Of a DNA stretch of 64,000 nt, positions 23,388-34,037 are shown piece by piece (positions within the stretch are counted from its first letter, which is position 1; every line of letters begins with the position of its first letter). The stretch comes from Zygaena filipendulae (lineage: Eukaryota > Arthropoda > Insecta > Lepidoptera > Zygaenidae): the NCBI GenBank assembly GCA_907165275.2, contig OU015659.1, positions 6,986,501 to 7,050,500 of the forward strand. The letters are read 5' to 3'. A model generated the notes under the pieces. That model searched no databases and had not been told where the DNA came from. It worked only from the letters and a program-made list of their open reading frames with translations. The position numbers were made by a program, and so were the translations under genes.

Positions 23388-24104
23388 GAAAAGAAAGAAA
23401 GAAAACTACATTTATTCCAGCACAACACACAAGAAAAAACAAACATTCAACAAGTTGGATTACCCATTGGTATCTTGCATGCTCGCCGAAAGGGACAGCA
23501 ACTCAGCATTAGCTAAGTGTGGGTACTACACCTAGCGCTGGTTTTCAGTTGGTAGCCCGTTGTCACGCACGGACAACAACAGAAGGAGAAAAATGAAAAC
23601 CAAAACTATGTAACATACAAATGGAAACATACATATAAACATAAACATATACATAAAAAATACAAATAGTAGATATAGATACAAATAAGTAACTAATAAT
23701 CGAATAAACATTATATACCTAATATAAAGTAAATATAACATGACAAACTTCTAAAAATGCATTTATTTATTTCCTAATTGTATTATAAAGTAGTGTATTA
23801 AGAATACTTTCGCATATCGCCAGGAACCTGCACGAAATATAATCCTAGTAATATTATAAATGTGACAAGCCAAATATGGAGTAGATATTGTGTAGATGGG
23901 CTAATTCCACTCCCGCCACGAGCTCGTCGTGAGAAGAGCAACCCATGTGGGCAAACACAAGCGGGCTTGGCACCGAATTCAAACCAATCAGTGGTAGCAC
24001 AAACCAATAATAACATTACGTGTATTTGGATTAAATCAGTATTTTTTAGCTTTTTAGTTTTGTGTTTTTGGAAGTCGGTTTTTATTTTTTTGTTAAACTT
24101 TTGT
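23388..24104. repeat. Transposon-derived insertion between the two duplicated blocks
   Basis: About 23390-23565 (GAAAGAAAGAAAACTACATT, GCACAACACACAAG, GGTATCTTGCATGCTCGCCG, GCACGGACAAC) looks like the 3' end of a LINE. About 23855-24060 is related to the MITE interior at 7080-7220. The stretch replaces what would be OSCP exon 1 in the second duplicated block. Confidence 0.5.
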
Positions 24105-24238
24105 TTATTTTCAGACTTCAAATGTCAGCAAACACATATTTTTTTTGGGAAATATGACTACCTAGTAAGATTTAAGTCGTATAACAAACACGGTTATAGT
24201 AAAAAAGATCAAAAGCTATTTTATTATTACAAAATCAT

Positions 24239-27200
24239 TTACAAAAGCACGTCGTATTGGAAAGCTTGATCGGTTTCTAGTAAAGCCCTCACGTACATTA
24301 CTAAAGAACCAAGGGCCATTGCTGAAGTTAAAGAATTGCAAGTTCCACCTTCGGACGAAGCTGCTTTCTTCACTCGGTATTCCTCCTGTCAAGATAATTT
24401 TATTGTTAATTTAACCAACTAGCTTTTGCTCAAGCACAAGTTTTAAGAAATTTTCATTGGTCTGATATTAGTAGGTAACTAGTTAGTACCTAAAGTTTCA
24501 CCCGCGTGAATTTCTTATTGGGCTGACATGTACTCCCAATAAACTACCTACATGCTGAATTTCAGTTTGATAGGACTGGTGGATAGTTAATTTCATATTA
24601 CTGGTTTCAATTACCTATGTAATTTTACTTTTAATAAATTATCAAATTATACTATTTTATTCCTGTCTTTTTACTGATCAGATCGACTTTGTACCTACTT
24701 TTTATTGGATTTGCATACTTTATTGTTAAATCTGAGCATTAAAATGTATTATGGAAAATAGTAGGCTTCAATCATAATAATACCTCTCTTTCTTTTGGTT
24801 GTGGAACAGAAACGGGACCAATAAATCCAGTTAGTTTCAAAAATGGTTGCCGCTCATCAGCATAACACCCTTTTGGCTCCTGCCATGACACTATTTTATT
24901 CATCCATCGTGGTTTTATGAACTCTCCGTAGCCTTGCGATGAGCAAAACAAAACTGTAACGAAAGTTGCAAGGTATACACAAAAACTGTTGGATTGATTG
25001 AGCTTTAATAAACGTTCAGATATTTAGATCACTCGATGAGTTTAAGCAATTTATATTGAGTCAAGGCTGAAGGCCTCCACTGAACCGATTTCTATGCGAC
25101 TTTTACAAAATGAACTAATTTTTAGGCGAATGAAACTTATCAAATTCGGGTCAAATTGTGATGAAAGATCTACAGCAACATACCTTTAATTTTTATAATT
25201 ATCCTAATAAATTACTAGAGCAAAATTTGTTTCATGTTATAGCCTTACTTTGCTGCATAAATAAAGTCCTGGTTCCAGCAGGATGATCCCAGGCTTCTAA
25301 AGATTTTGTCTCTTTGTAAATTTGTATGCACAGTTTGTATATGATTGCGGATAAATCCGTTCCTTCCATACAGTCGAATAAGCGAGCTAAGATCAAGGCG
25401 TGCACCCTGCTAGTTTGCTGGAAAGCGAGTCCTGAACCTTTCACCAACTGTTCGGCACACTCGCTCGTCAACTCGCACGTTCCGTCAGACTGTGTCGTCT
25501 GTGACTCCACCGCCGACACAAGAAGTTGCATCGTACATGCATCTGTAATAGTTACACGTCATTTAAATTTCGTACTCGATTATCTTTATCTTTATAGTCA
25601 AAGTAAGTACTTTCACTTGTTTTGCTCGAGTTTGTTTGATAAAAAAAGCAATTTCGTGGACGTTCTTTGCATAAAGATGCTATAGTTTAGTAGTAGTCGC
25701 ATAGTATCTTACCTGCAGCTTTTCTAGTGGGCATTTTTGTCCTTGCCTCCTGTACGTACTGTTCGAATGTGAATCTATATGGTTTTTGGGTGCCCATTGT
25801 TCCAATTGTTATGGGTTCCAGAACACTGGACAGCACCTCCATGTTTTCGAATATAGCTTTGGCAACTTTAAATGAAATCAGAAGAAGTTTTTGAATACGA
25901 TAATTTCGACTATACGGCCGAAGAGAATATTAAGAGATGTTTTTAAGTAAAAAATGTTTAAATCTGCAGGCTTGTCTGTTAGCAGATATATGACGTGAAG
26001 TTTCTCAGTTGGTAAGTAGAGTCTAGACTCTAGACTCTAGGTCGACCGAATACTATTAATGACGATGAATGTCCTCTGGTTGTGTTATATTTTGTAACTG
26101 CCAGTAATTAAGGTAAACGCACGCTATTAACCGTCCTATTAACACTATTAATGACCCATCGAAAATATACAGGATTTAAAAAAAAAACACCGCTATTAGT
26201 ACATTGTTCGTTGAATGGACTTGCCGCCATATATAAAAAAAGTTGAAATTAACATAATGTGAAGTATCATTTGTAACTTTTGTAAGTACCTACTAACTCA
26301 AAATTTTCTAAATATTTTTTTTACAATTTTGAGTTTAGTGTTTTTAATTCTATTCCTAGCTTAAAGCTCAAATTTTGTGTTTTAATATGTTAATCTTAGA
26401 TACAAAACGTATTCTAATCAAAATAGGTTGTCACAAGTTTTTTAATAATAAGTTCAATAGCCACCACCATACATCTCTGACTCAGCTGTATATTAACTCG
26501 TTATTAAAATAGCTTTAATTCCCTCGTATCTAACTAAATAACCTTGTATCTTGTAATAAAATATTATTATATGAAATATAAGTATCAACATACGTTTAAT
26601 ATAAATCACTACAACACATTGCAGCAGAATTGGCATGCGAAACTCAAAAACTGAATCTGATGTAATTGATCAAGATTAATGTGGCTGTACAAACCGTATT
26701 CGTAGTCCTTGCTGCGGTAGACGAGTGTTGCGATGTCAGTCTTGTTACTAATACGATCCATTTTTCTCGTGACGTTTTGCAAGTTCTCTTTTAGCTTAGC
26801 GGGTACTGTTTTGTCTAGTTCATTTATCGTGTACTCTAATTGACCTACAAAACATTTATTTTATGATAATTAAAAGTAAATATGACATGAAAAATGAATT
26901 AGGTACCTACTTCAGTAGAATGGTACTTAAAATGAGAGTATTTTTGATAGAAGATTCTTCTTTTTATGGCAGATATCTATTATAGATATCAATTCTTCAC
27001 CGGATACCAATATCCAAGTCTAGTGCAAGCGGGAGAGGGTTTAATAAGACGATGGAAAATGATCCAGTTTGGTCTTAATAAGATATTTTTGATCATGATT
27101 GTTCTGGTGTTCTGGTAGATTCCAGGAGAATTTAACCCTCGTATGCTATTTTATGCGTAGGTCCACTAGGACGTGAATCAGCTCAACCTTTGCCGATTTA

Positions 27201-28434
27201 TATTCTATTGGACGCTTGCAGTACAGTTCTTCATATTCGAGTATGAGGTTGTGACGACTTCTACGCCACAAGTCACGAACTATAACGAAGCGACGAATAC
27301 TAACTATGTAAGTGAATCTCACTAATGAAGTTTTCAAATTGCGCTGCATAAATACGATCTCCGACGATCTACAGTGGGAGCCGCGGTTCCCCGGGCATAC
27401 CACCTCGCCCGGCGGGAAGCTTCCCCTTTGGTGGCGGTCGAGCCATATCATCCATCCTGCTCCTGCTACAGTGGTGATCCCAACGTGATTGGAAGCAGCC
27501 TTCATCACCAACATTATGCAGCCTTCTCCACCTCCTCCAGCAGTCCCCGGAAGCAATTTCACGCCAACTACGGGTCAATCTTCAGGTCCAACGCAGCCGG
27601 CGCACCGAGCTTCCTGGTCCTGATACCAAGCACCCGCACCTCACCGACTGGATCCCCAGCGTGGCATTCCGGCAGGAGATTTTCTGGCGCCAACAATTCG
27701 GCATCGCTCAATACAGTTTCATCTTACCGCAGACCACAGAGCAAAGCAATGTACACCCGACTCACTGGGATATAGCGACACACGACCCGAATCACTGGGA
27801 CATTCAACTGGCAATTGAGATAACTGAGCTTCGGACTATCAGACCTTCGGTCTAGGGAGGGAATACTGTGGTGATCTCTACGCCACAAGTCACGAACTAT
27901 AACGAAGCGACGAATACTAATTCGTGAATCGCACTAACGAAGTTTTCACATTGCGCTGCATAAATACGACTTCCGACGATCTACAGTCGGAGCCGCGGTT
28001 CCCTGGGCATACCACCTCGCCCGTCGGGAAGCTTCCCCTTTAGTGGCAGTCGAGCCATATCATCCATCCTGCTCCCGCTACAAGGTTATCGCTACTCTTA
28101 ACAGGTCTATGTCTTTGCTCAATGATAGGTGAGTGATTCGATTTATACCTTTAGGGTATAGGTAGAAGTGGAGTAGATTAGGCCTAAGGGTCTATCAAAC
28201 ACATTTAAAATAGTTTTGAAACACAAACATCATACCTCTAGCCATACTCAAAGCAATGTACCATTCGGGATCCCTTGAAGGTTTCTTCTCGTAGTATGCT
28301 AAAATTTTGTCCAATGTAACAGACAATCTATACACTTTCGGTACATTATATATGAAGTCCTGTGTGTCGAAATATGGGTAAATGGCGGAGGTAGTACTCG
28401 TTAGTGCTAACAAGGCGATATATACTGCGAACAT
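24239..28434 (-). CDS. C16orf89 / UPF0764 homologue, secreted protein, six exons, 370 aa
   Basis: Exons in transcript order: 28434-28236, 26844-26695, 25865-25713, 25542-25249, 24953-24784, 24385-24239; all have GT-AG borders, phases 1,1,1,1,0, total 371 codons with stop. The N-terminus (MFAVYIALLALTSTTSA) is a clear signal peptide. Family hallmarks: the Cys-rich block CELTSECAEQLVKGSGLAFQ, then IxxxLFCSSQGYGEFIKPRW, MNKIVSWQEPKGCY, and a final Cys-containing helix (SEGGTCNSLTSAMALG). The vertebrate relative C16orf89 is a secreted protein of uncertain function, so no molecular role is claimed. Length fits the family (about 360-400 aa). Intron 1 holds a small LTR element. The last exon also has a decayed duplicate at 22771-22906. 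Confidence 0.85.
24425..24600. repeat. Partial CCGCGG-type repeat in the last intron of C16orf89
   Basis: ACTAGCTTTTGCTCAAGC and AGTTTCACCCGCGTGAATTT mark a partial copy; ATGCTGAATTTCAGTTTGA is shared with about 36870. Confidence 0.45.
27250..27470 (+). repeat. Left LTR of the TRIM-like element
   Basis: TGTGACGACTTCTACGCCAC at the start and TCCTGCTACA at the end; pairs with 27867-28082. Confidence 0.85.
27867..28082 (+). repeat. Right LTR of the TRIM-like element
   Basis: TGTGGTGATCTCTACGCCAC at the start and CTCCCGCTACA at the end; a few substitutions and a 5-bp length difference from the left LTR. Confidence 0.85.
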
Positions 28435-29134
28435 GTTGAACCAAACTAACTAGTTATTGAGCCACCAGCTAATGGTTATCGTACTACCAATCGAGCGTAT
28501 AGGCAACACAGAAGCTATTGATTGGAATGATTTTATGTAATACCTACGTACCTACTACCTACCTACTAACTATTGGCCCTAAAAAGTAATAAATGAACTC
28601 AATAAAAGTTGTCAAATTTAGAAAATTTATTGTACCTACCAATGTAAAAGTAAAATATGTTCAGTAACTATGTTGTGTATCCCAAAATAATGATGGGAGT
28701 ATACGTATCTCTACCTACAAGGCGTTTTCTTTTCTTATTAAGGTTAATATTGAATTAGCGAAGCGTAACACAATAAAATGCTTGATGGAGGAATTTTACT
28801 CGTCGCAGTATTGGAACAAAGCATCAGATAATGTGTATCGCCATTTAAATGTTTCGCAATAGATGGTAGGACGTAGAGAGTTTGGTTAGACTGCCCCTGT
28901 TAGAGAAAGACATAATAAACGTTTATAGGAGATACTGTGCGGTACACAGACAACTATTAGAACTGCGCTCACGCTCACGTGTCTTGTTACTCTCACTGCG
29001 GCTATTTTTTTTTTCAGACGAATTAATAAAGTAATTTTTCTTTTAACTTATCTTAAAATTTTTCAAAATGATTAAGTTTAAGAATGTTAGTTATTAGTTG
29101 TGTCGGATCCACAATAATATAATAAGTCAATATA
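28435..29134. other. Intergenic region with possible 5' sequence of the interrupted gene
   Basis: Contains an acceptor-like T-run and CAG at about 29007-29019 (TTTTTTTTTTCAG), followed by about 115 bp before the ATG at 29135. This could be the 5' UTR exon of the interrupted gene. No protein is recognised elsewhere in the stretch. Confidence 0.35.
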
Positions 29135-29299
29135 ATGGCAGTGTCTCATCAGTGGTTTGTGCAGTGGTCTTCGCCACCCGTGGTATTCACAGATATCACT
29201 AAACATTACGATAATTTGAACCAACGCTGGTACGGTATTGAATCGCATAGGACTATAACTGCTTTAGGTGTGACTTCACAAGACAACCACAATGACTAT

Positions 29300-29410
29300 T
29301 GAAGTAAAGGAAACACGTACGTTCGTTGCACTCGTTTATTGCAGACAAAACGGTCGTTGCTAATAATACATATCTACCTGTCTTACATATTTATATCTAC
29401 CTACATCACA
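29300..29410 (-). repeat. 3' LTR of the Gypsy element
   Basis: 111 bp, TG...CA termini as read on plus (TGAAGTAAAGG ... CTACATCACA). Identical to 33659-33769. Confidence 0.95.
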
Positions 29411-29421
29411 ACCCTCCACCC
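29411..29421 (-). other. Polypurine tract of the Gypsy element
   Basis: GGGTGGAGGGT on the minus strand, directly abutting the 3' LTR; the expected primer for plus-strand DNA synthesis. Confidence 0.75.
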
Positions 29422-29533
29422 TTAATTAATGCTTACCAATATTAATACAGCAAGATAAATGCGAATTTTACAGTTCCATTAACTTAATATTACTAATGTT
29501 TAACTTATGATACTTAATACTAACTATGCTATA

Positions 29534-32500
29534 TTACAGATTGTAACGGGGAGGGTTTCGCAACCGACATTCTCGTATGGGGCGGGACTGAGGCGACTTC
29601 ACGGGCGGTGTCGCGACTACTTGTTCGCAGTCGTCGGGCGCTGGCTCTAGCGGCCCTGTGGGCCTCGGTGACCCCTGTGTTTCTTCTGCTCCGCCGTCCT
29701 CTTGCCCCTGCTGGGCCATAGTAGGTGGCAGTGGGCTACCTGGTGGCGATTCGGAGGAACTACGTTCGGCCTGACTACCCGGGCCCGCCAGAGAGCTTCG
29801 CGTCCGCCGTCTTAACTGATCGATATGTTTATGATACTCCCTACCTCCCTGATCCGAGACTCTATAGTCCGTAGTACCTAATTTTTGGGTAACCTCGCCC
29901 GGTTCCCACTTCCGTCCCCTCTGATACTGTCTCATCCACACTTCGTCCCCCGGCTGTAACGTACGCTCTGTTCCTCCGTTTTGCACTTTTTGTCGTTCTT
30001 GCGCCCTCCTGACCCTGTCTTCCCTAACCGGCCTCAGGGCATCTAGTTTCGTACGTAAACGCCTTCCTAGCATGAGTGATGCGGGGCTCTCCCCCGTCGA
30101 GCAATGCTCCGTGTTTCTATAATGTAGTAGAAAGGTGTTTAGGAACCCGTGAATATTTGCATTCTGTCGCTGTGCTTTTTTGATAGCTCTCTTTATCGTC
30201 CGCACCGCATTCTCCGCGGCCCCGTTAGAAGCTGGGTGATACGGGGCGGAAAACACATGTTCTATTCCCTGTTTCGCTAAGAATTGCGCGAATTCGCTGC
30301 TCGTAAAGGGTGGACCATTGTCCGAAACTATTTGTTTAGGTACGCCCCATCTAGCGAAAACTTCATAACATTTATCAATAGTGTGACCAGCGGCCGTACT
30401 CGGGACCGGAAACACCTCCAACCACTTCGTCCTAGCGTCTATCATGATTAGATACATCTTGTCAAAAATCGGTCCTAAAAAATCAAGATGAACCCGCGAC
30501 CAAGGCCGCGCCGGCCACGGCCATGCGCTCGCCTCGTGGCGCGGCGGCGCGTCCGCCTCCGCCGCGCACACTGCGCACTGCCGGCACGTCGCCTCGACCG
30601 CTTCGTCGACGCCCGGCCACCATACGTAACTCCGAGCCATCGCCTTGGTTTTTACTATACCCATGTGGGGTTCGTGCAACTCTTCCAATACCTTGTTCCT
30701 ACAACTTTCGGGTATTACAACGCGGTAGCCCCACATGACACAACCCAACTCTTCGTATAACTCTTTTCTACGATTGTAGTAAGGCTGAAGCTCTCTGATC
30801 TCGTTATCCGCCGGCCATGCGTCTCTTATATACATTAACACTTTACTTAATATAGTATCTCGTGCCGTTTTTTGTTTGATGGTGTTGTGATCTAATAACA
30901 AGGCGTTCTGCGCAAAATGTAAGTATGTTTGTTCGGGTATAACCATTTCGTCGGCGGCCCCGCCCGGCACGGGCAAACGCGACAAGCCGTCCGCGCCGTT
31001 CTGCTTAGTGTTCACGTATTCTATGTCATATGTATAAGCTGATACGATGATCGCCCAGCGCTGTAGCCGGCTCGCCGCCATTGCTGGTATTCCATGTTTC
31101 GGCCCGAATATGCTCACCAGGGGTTTATGATCAGTACGCAGGGTGAAACGTCTGCCATATAGGTATTGATGAAATTTTTGTAAACAGAATACAATAGCGA
31201 GGGCTTCCCTCTCTATCTGTGAATAGTGCCTCTCCGCCGCATTGAGCGCGCGCGACACGTACACGACGGGGCGCGCGGCGCCGCCCGCGCCCTGCTGCGT
31301 GAGCACGCCGCCCACGCCGCGCGCGCTCGCGTCGCACGTCAGCACCAGCGGCCTCTCCGGGTCGTAGTGTGTTAACACTTCCGCGCTGGTTAATATCCGT
31401 TTTACTGCCCGGAACGATTCTTCACACTGGTGACTCCATTTCCAAGGGGCATCCTTTTTTAAAAGATCATATAGTGGGAACAGAATGGTACTCAAGTTCT
31501 TCACAAATTTAGCGTAAAAATTAACTAACCCTAAAAAGGATCTCAATTCGGAAATATCGCTCGGTTTAGGTATTTTTACAATGGCCGCCACTTTTTCGGG
31601 GTCCACTCGAACTCCCTCTTTCGTTATGATGTAACCCAAATACTTTACTTCCTGTACTAAGAATGCACATTTGTTTCTTTTCAATTTTAATCCATGCTCT
31701 TGTAAACGTCGTAATACGTTTTCTAGTGTGGACAGATGCTGCCTACTCCCCCCCCGCGTACCTATGATGATATCGTCCAAAAATACCTCTACCCCCGGTA
31801 TATCACCTAGGAGTCCTGACATGATCCGCTGAAATATGCCCGGACTCGAAGACAACCCAAATACTAGTCTATTGTACATGAATAAACCCCTATGTGTGTT
31901 AATTACTGTCAGTGATTTCGAGTTATCTAGTTCTATTTGGTTATAAGCTTGAGATAAATCGATTTTTGAAAATATTTGGGCGCCGTTCAAGCTAACCAGA
32001 AGGTCATCGATTTTAGGCAAAGGGTATCTATCGACCAGTAAGACGGGGTTTAGTGTGATTTTATAATCGGCACAAATACGAAGTCCTCCGTCCGCCTTAC
32101 GTACCGGTACCAGGGGGGTGGCCCAGTCCGAGGTGTCCACGGGCTCGATGATGCCTTCCCGCAGCATGGCGTCCAGCTCGGCGTCCACCCGGCCCTTGAG
32201 CGCGTAGGGCAGGGAGCGCGCGCGGCAGAACACCGGCGTGGCGCCCTCGCGCAGCCGCAACGTTGCCTTGCCGCCCGTGAATCGCCCCAGTCCGCCGCTG
32301 AACACCTCCTTAAAACTATCGAGTAACACTCTTAAGTCATCACCACACTGATTACTATTCTCATTATTAATATTAAAATTACAATTGTAAAACTTAGGGA
32401 TATCCATTTTTAATTCCGATAGCCATTGTCGGCCCAAAAGTGAAGTAGTTCCCCCTTCTATTACAAACAATTCCAACTGTTTATTTATATTTTCATATTG

Positions 32501-33604
32501 AACCCACGGTTTAATGAATCCTAGGGGCTTTATATTGCTACCATCATAGAATTTTAACACTAAATAGTTTTTTTCTAACTTTCTCTTATAAAAATATCTA
32601 TCGTAGGTAGTTTTACTTATGCAAGAAACGGACGACCCAGTATCTACTTCCATTTTAATATTAATTTTATCGATTAACACCGTGACGCTTACCGGTCTAT
32701 ACGCGTTTAAGCTGAGAGTATGCATCTCCTCCTCCACTTCGGAAGAGTTATCTTCGACTTCTTCGCGTTGCGACGTCTCCACGTGATTCACTCGCCTCCG
32801 CGCCCCGCTCGACCGCCCCGCGGATTGTGGACAGACCCGCTTTAGGTGGCCCCGTTGTCTGCACCTGCTGCACACGAACGTCCGGTACCGGCAATTCTCA
32901 CTGCTATGGCCCCGCCAACCGCATGATTCGCACGGCGCGCCGTTCCTGTCGCCGCTCCCGCCGCTCGGCCCGGCGCGCTGCCGCCCGCCGCCCGGCGCAC
33001 GCGCTGACGTCACCGCGTTCACGGTGCTCGCGGTAGCGGCCGCCGCTCCGCCCGCGCCGACACCCAGCTCGCCGCAAGCCGCCCCGCGCTCCACGGCCGC
33101 CGCGTCTCGCTCCGCCGCTTCCAATGCGCTCGCTAACTTGATGGCTGCTGTGTAATTTAAATTATCTTCGGCGAATAGCCGTTGCCTAATGACCTCGCTT
33201 TTGACTCCACAGACTAGTTGATCTCTTAAGTTTTCTTCTAAGCTGCTACCAAACTCACAGTACCTGGCCAGTTTTTTTAATTCGGTTAAATAGCTTGCTA
33301 TATTTTCTTCGCCATTTTGTCGCCTTTGTCTAAAGCGATAACGTTCCGCCATTACTGATGGTTTGGGCTGCAGGTGAGTGCGTAATATTTTTATGGCGTG
33401 TTCGTACATCAATTCGGCTGGCTTCTTAGGGCTCGATAAATTACTCAGTAATTCATACGCTTCGTCACCCATTCCCGCTATAAGCGTCGGCAGCCACATC
33501 TCTTTGTCCACCTTGTTCACTTTAAAAAACATTTCTAAGCGCTCCACATAAAGACACCAATTTCCAGATCTTACATTAAATTCTCTCACTTTTCCGCACG
33601 ACAT
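29534..33604 (-). CDS. Gag-Pol polyprotein of the Gypsy element, 1356 aa
   Basis: A single open frame with gag and pol fused. Order of parts: gag; two CCHC zinc knuckles at about residues 225-238 (CESCGWRGHSSENC) and 244-257 (CSRCRQRGHLKRVC); aspartic protease with DTGSS near 321; reverse transcriptase with FLDDI (Asp pair at about 610-611, the usual YxDD replaced by FLDD); RNase H with TCDAS near 758; integrase with an HHCC finger from His 977 and catalytic Asp 1041, Asp 1095 and Glu 1131, giving the classic D,D(35)E spacing. A basic C-terminal region with a Pro/Ser-rich tail follows. No stop or frameshift is present, so it may encode working enzymes. It is GC-richer than surrounding DNA. 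Confidence 0.95.
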   Translation of the reverse strand: MSCGKVREFNVRSGNWCLYVERLEMFFKVNKVDKEMWLPTLIAGMGDEAYELLSNLSSPKKPAELMYEHAIKILRTHLQPKPSVMAERYRFRQRRQNGEENIASYLTELKKLARYCEFGSSLEENLRDQLVCGVKSEVIRQRLFAEDNLNYTAAIKLASALEAAERDAAAVERGAACGELGVGAGGAAAATASTVNAVTSARAPGGGRQRAGPSGGSGDRNGAPCESCGWRGHSSENCRYRTFVCSRCRQRGHLKRVCPQSAGRSSGARRRVNHVETSQREEVEDNSSEVEEEMHTLSLNAYRPVSVTVLIDKINIKMEVDTGSSVSCISKTTYDRYFYKRKLEKNYLVLKFYDGSNIKPLGFIKPWVQYENINKQLELFVIEGGTTSLLGRQWLSELKMDIPKFYNCNFNINNENSNQCGDDLRVLLDSFKEVFSGGLGRFTGGKATLRLREGATPVFCRARSLPYALKGRVDAELDAMLREGIIEPVDTSDWATPLVPVRKADGGLRICADYKITLNPVLLVDRYPLPKIDDLLVSLNGAQIFSKIDLSQAYNQIELDNSKSLTVINTHRGLFMYNRLVFGLSSSPGIFQRIMSGLLGDIPGVEVFLDDIIIGTRGGSRQHLSTLENVLRRLQEHGLKLKRNKCAFLVQEVKYLGYIITKEGVRVDPEKVAAIVKIPKPSDISELRSFLGLVNFYAKFVKNLSTILFPLYDLLKKDAPWKWSHQCEESFRAVKRILTSAEVLTHYDPERPLVLTCDASARGVGGVLTQQGAGGAARPVVYVSRALNAAERHYSQIEREALAIVFCLQKFHQYLYGRRFTLRTDHKPLVSIFGPKHGIPAMAASRLQRWAIIVSAYTYDIEYVNTKQNGADGLSRLPVPGGAADEMVIPEQTYLHFAQNALLLDHNTIKQKTARDTILSKVLMYIRDAWPADNEIRELQPYYNRRKELYEELGCVMWGYRVVIPESCRNKVLEELHEPHMGIVKTKAMARSYVWWPGVDEAVEATCRQCAVCAAEADAPPRHEASAWPWPARPWSRVHLDFLGPIFDKMYLIMIDARTKWLEVFPVPSTAAGHTIDKCYEVFARWGVPKQIVSDNGPPFTSSEFAQFLAKQGIEHVFSAPYHPASNGAAENAVRTIKRAIKKAQRQNANIHGFLNTFLLHYRNTEHCSTGESPASLMLGRRLRTKLDALRPVREDRVRRAQERQKVQNGGTERTLQPGDEVWMRQYQRGRKWEPGEVTQKLGTTDYRVSDQGGREYHKHIDQLRRRTRSSLAGPGSQAERSSSESPPGSPLPPTMAQQGQEDGGAEETQGSPRPTGPLEPAPDDCEQVVATPPVKSPQSRPIRECRLRNPPRYNL

Positions 33605-33639
33605 TATTATTATTATGTATTTTTTTTTCTAAATTATAA

Positions 33640-33657
33640 TATTTTTACTCGTCGCCA
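33640..33657 (-). other. Primer-binding site candidate of the Gypsy element
   Basis: One base inside the 5' LTR the minus strand reads TGGCGACGAGTAAAAAT; the TGG start complements a tRNA CCA end. The tRNA was not identified. Confidence 0.55.
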
Positions 33658-33658
33658 C

Positions 33659-33769
33659 TGAAGTAAAGGAAACACGTACGTTCGTTGCACTCGTTTATTG
33701 CAGACAAAACGGTCGTTGCTAATAATACATATCTACCTGTCTTACATATTTATATCTACCTACATCACA
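33659..33769 (-). repeat. 5' LTR of the Gypsy element
   Basis: 111 bp, identical to 29300-29410 base for base as read. Confidence 0.95.
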
Positions 33770-34037
33770 ACTATTATGACCCGAGTACATCATATTATGA
33801 TAAGGATGTCATAAATAGTAAACGTTATTTTTACCAAACAAAACATGAAGGAAGGCCCAACAACGGTAAGTATATTGTTAATGCCTTACAATCTTTTATT
33901 TTTTAAATAAAATTATTAATATTATTATTACATTACTAGTTGTTAAAAGCAACAACTTTTTTTAATTAAATTATTTTTATTAATCATTAATTGTTGCTCT
34001 TTTTTATATATTTAATGGTTTTTTTGCAAATTAGAGA

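Larger units (their letters stand above)
27250..28082 (+). mobile_element. TRIM-like short LTR retrotransposon, 833 bp
   Basis: Two direct repeats flank it: LTR 27250-27470 (221 bp) and LTR 27867-28082 (216 bp), each starting TGTG and ending GCTACA (TG...CA termini). A 4-bp target duplication AGGT lies at 27246-27249 and 28083-28086. Right after the left LTR comes TGGTGATCCCAACGTGATTG, a typical primer-binding-site start (TGG), and just before the right LTR a purine-rich TAGGGAGGGAATAC. The ~396-bp interior has no reverse transcriptase, only a broken Pro-rich stretch, so it needed another element's enzymes. The LTRs differ at several positions. It lies in intron 1 of the C16orf89 homologue. 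Confidence 0.85.
29300..33769 (-). mobile_element. Complete Ty3/Gypsy LTR retrotransposon, 4470 bp
   Basis: Bounded by two LTRs (29300-29410 and 33659-33769), 111 bp each and identical as read, and flanked by a 5-bp target duplication ACTAT (29295-29299 and 33770-33774). Transcribed on the minus strand: 5' LTR at the high-coordinate end, then a TGGCGACGAG primer-binding-site candidate (about 33648-33657), one uninterrupted gag-pol frame, and the polypurine tract GGGTGGAGGGT next to the 3' LTR (plus coordinates 29411-29421). There is no env-like frame. Identical LTRs and an intact frame mean a recent insertion. The LTRs are unusually short for the family. Confidence 0.95.
29135..33865 (+). pseudogene. 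Putative coding exon interrupted by the Gypsy element
   Basis: From ATG 29135 an open frame runs to the target site and is stopped at once by the TGA formed at the LTR edge (29300-29302). Past the element and the second ACTAT, the same frame resumes at 33775 and runs to 33865, where CAACG is followed by the strong donor GTAAGT. Ignoring the element and one target copy, about 85 codons are open across the join with no frame shift. The product is hydrophilic and Tyr/Asn/Asp-rich (for example SHQWFVQWSSPPVVF and YQTKHEGRPNN); I do not recognise it and see no sure next exon. It could be a chance frame, but the frame continuity plus donor favours a real exon disrupted in this haplotype. Confidence 0.5.

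Noticed and set aside
27374..27855. Pro/Ser-rich open frames
   Set aside because: They fall inside the TRIM-like LTR element and cross its LTR border; not a host gene.
30488..31337. Arg/Pro-rich open frames inside the Gypsy element
   Set aside because: Shadow frames of the GC-rich gag-pol coding sequence.
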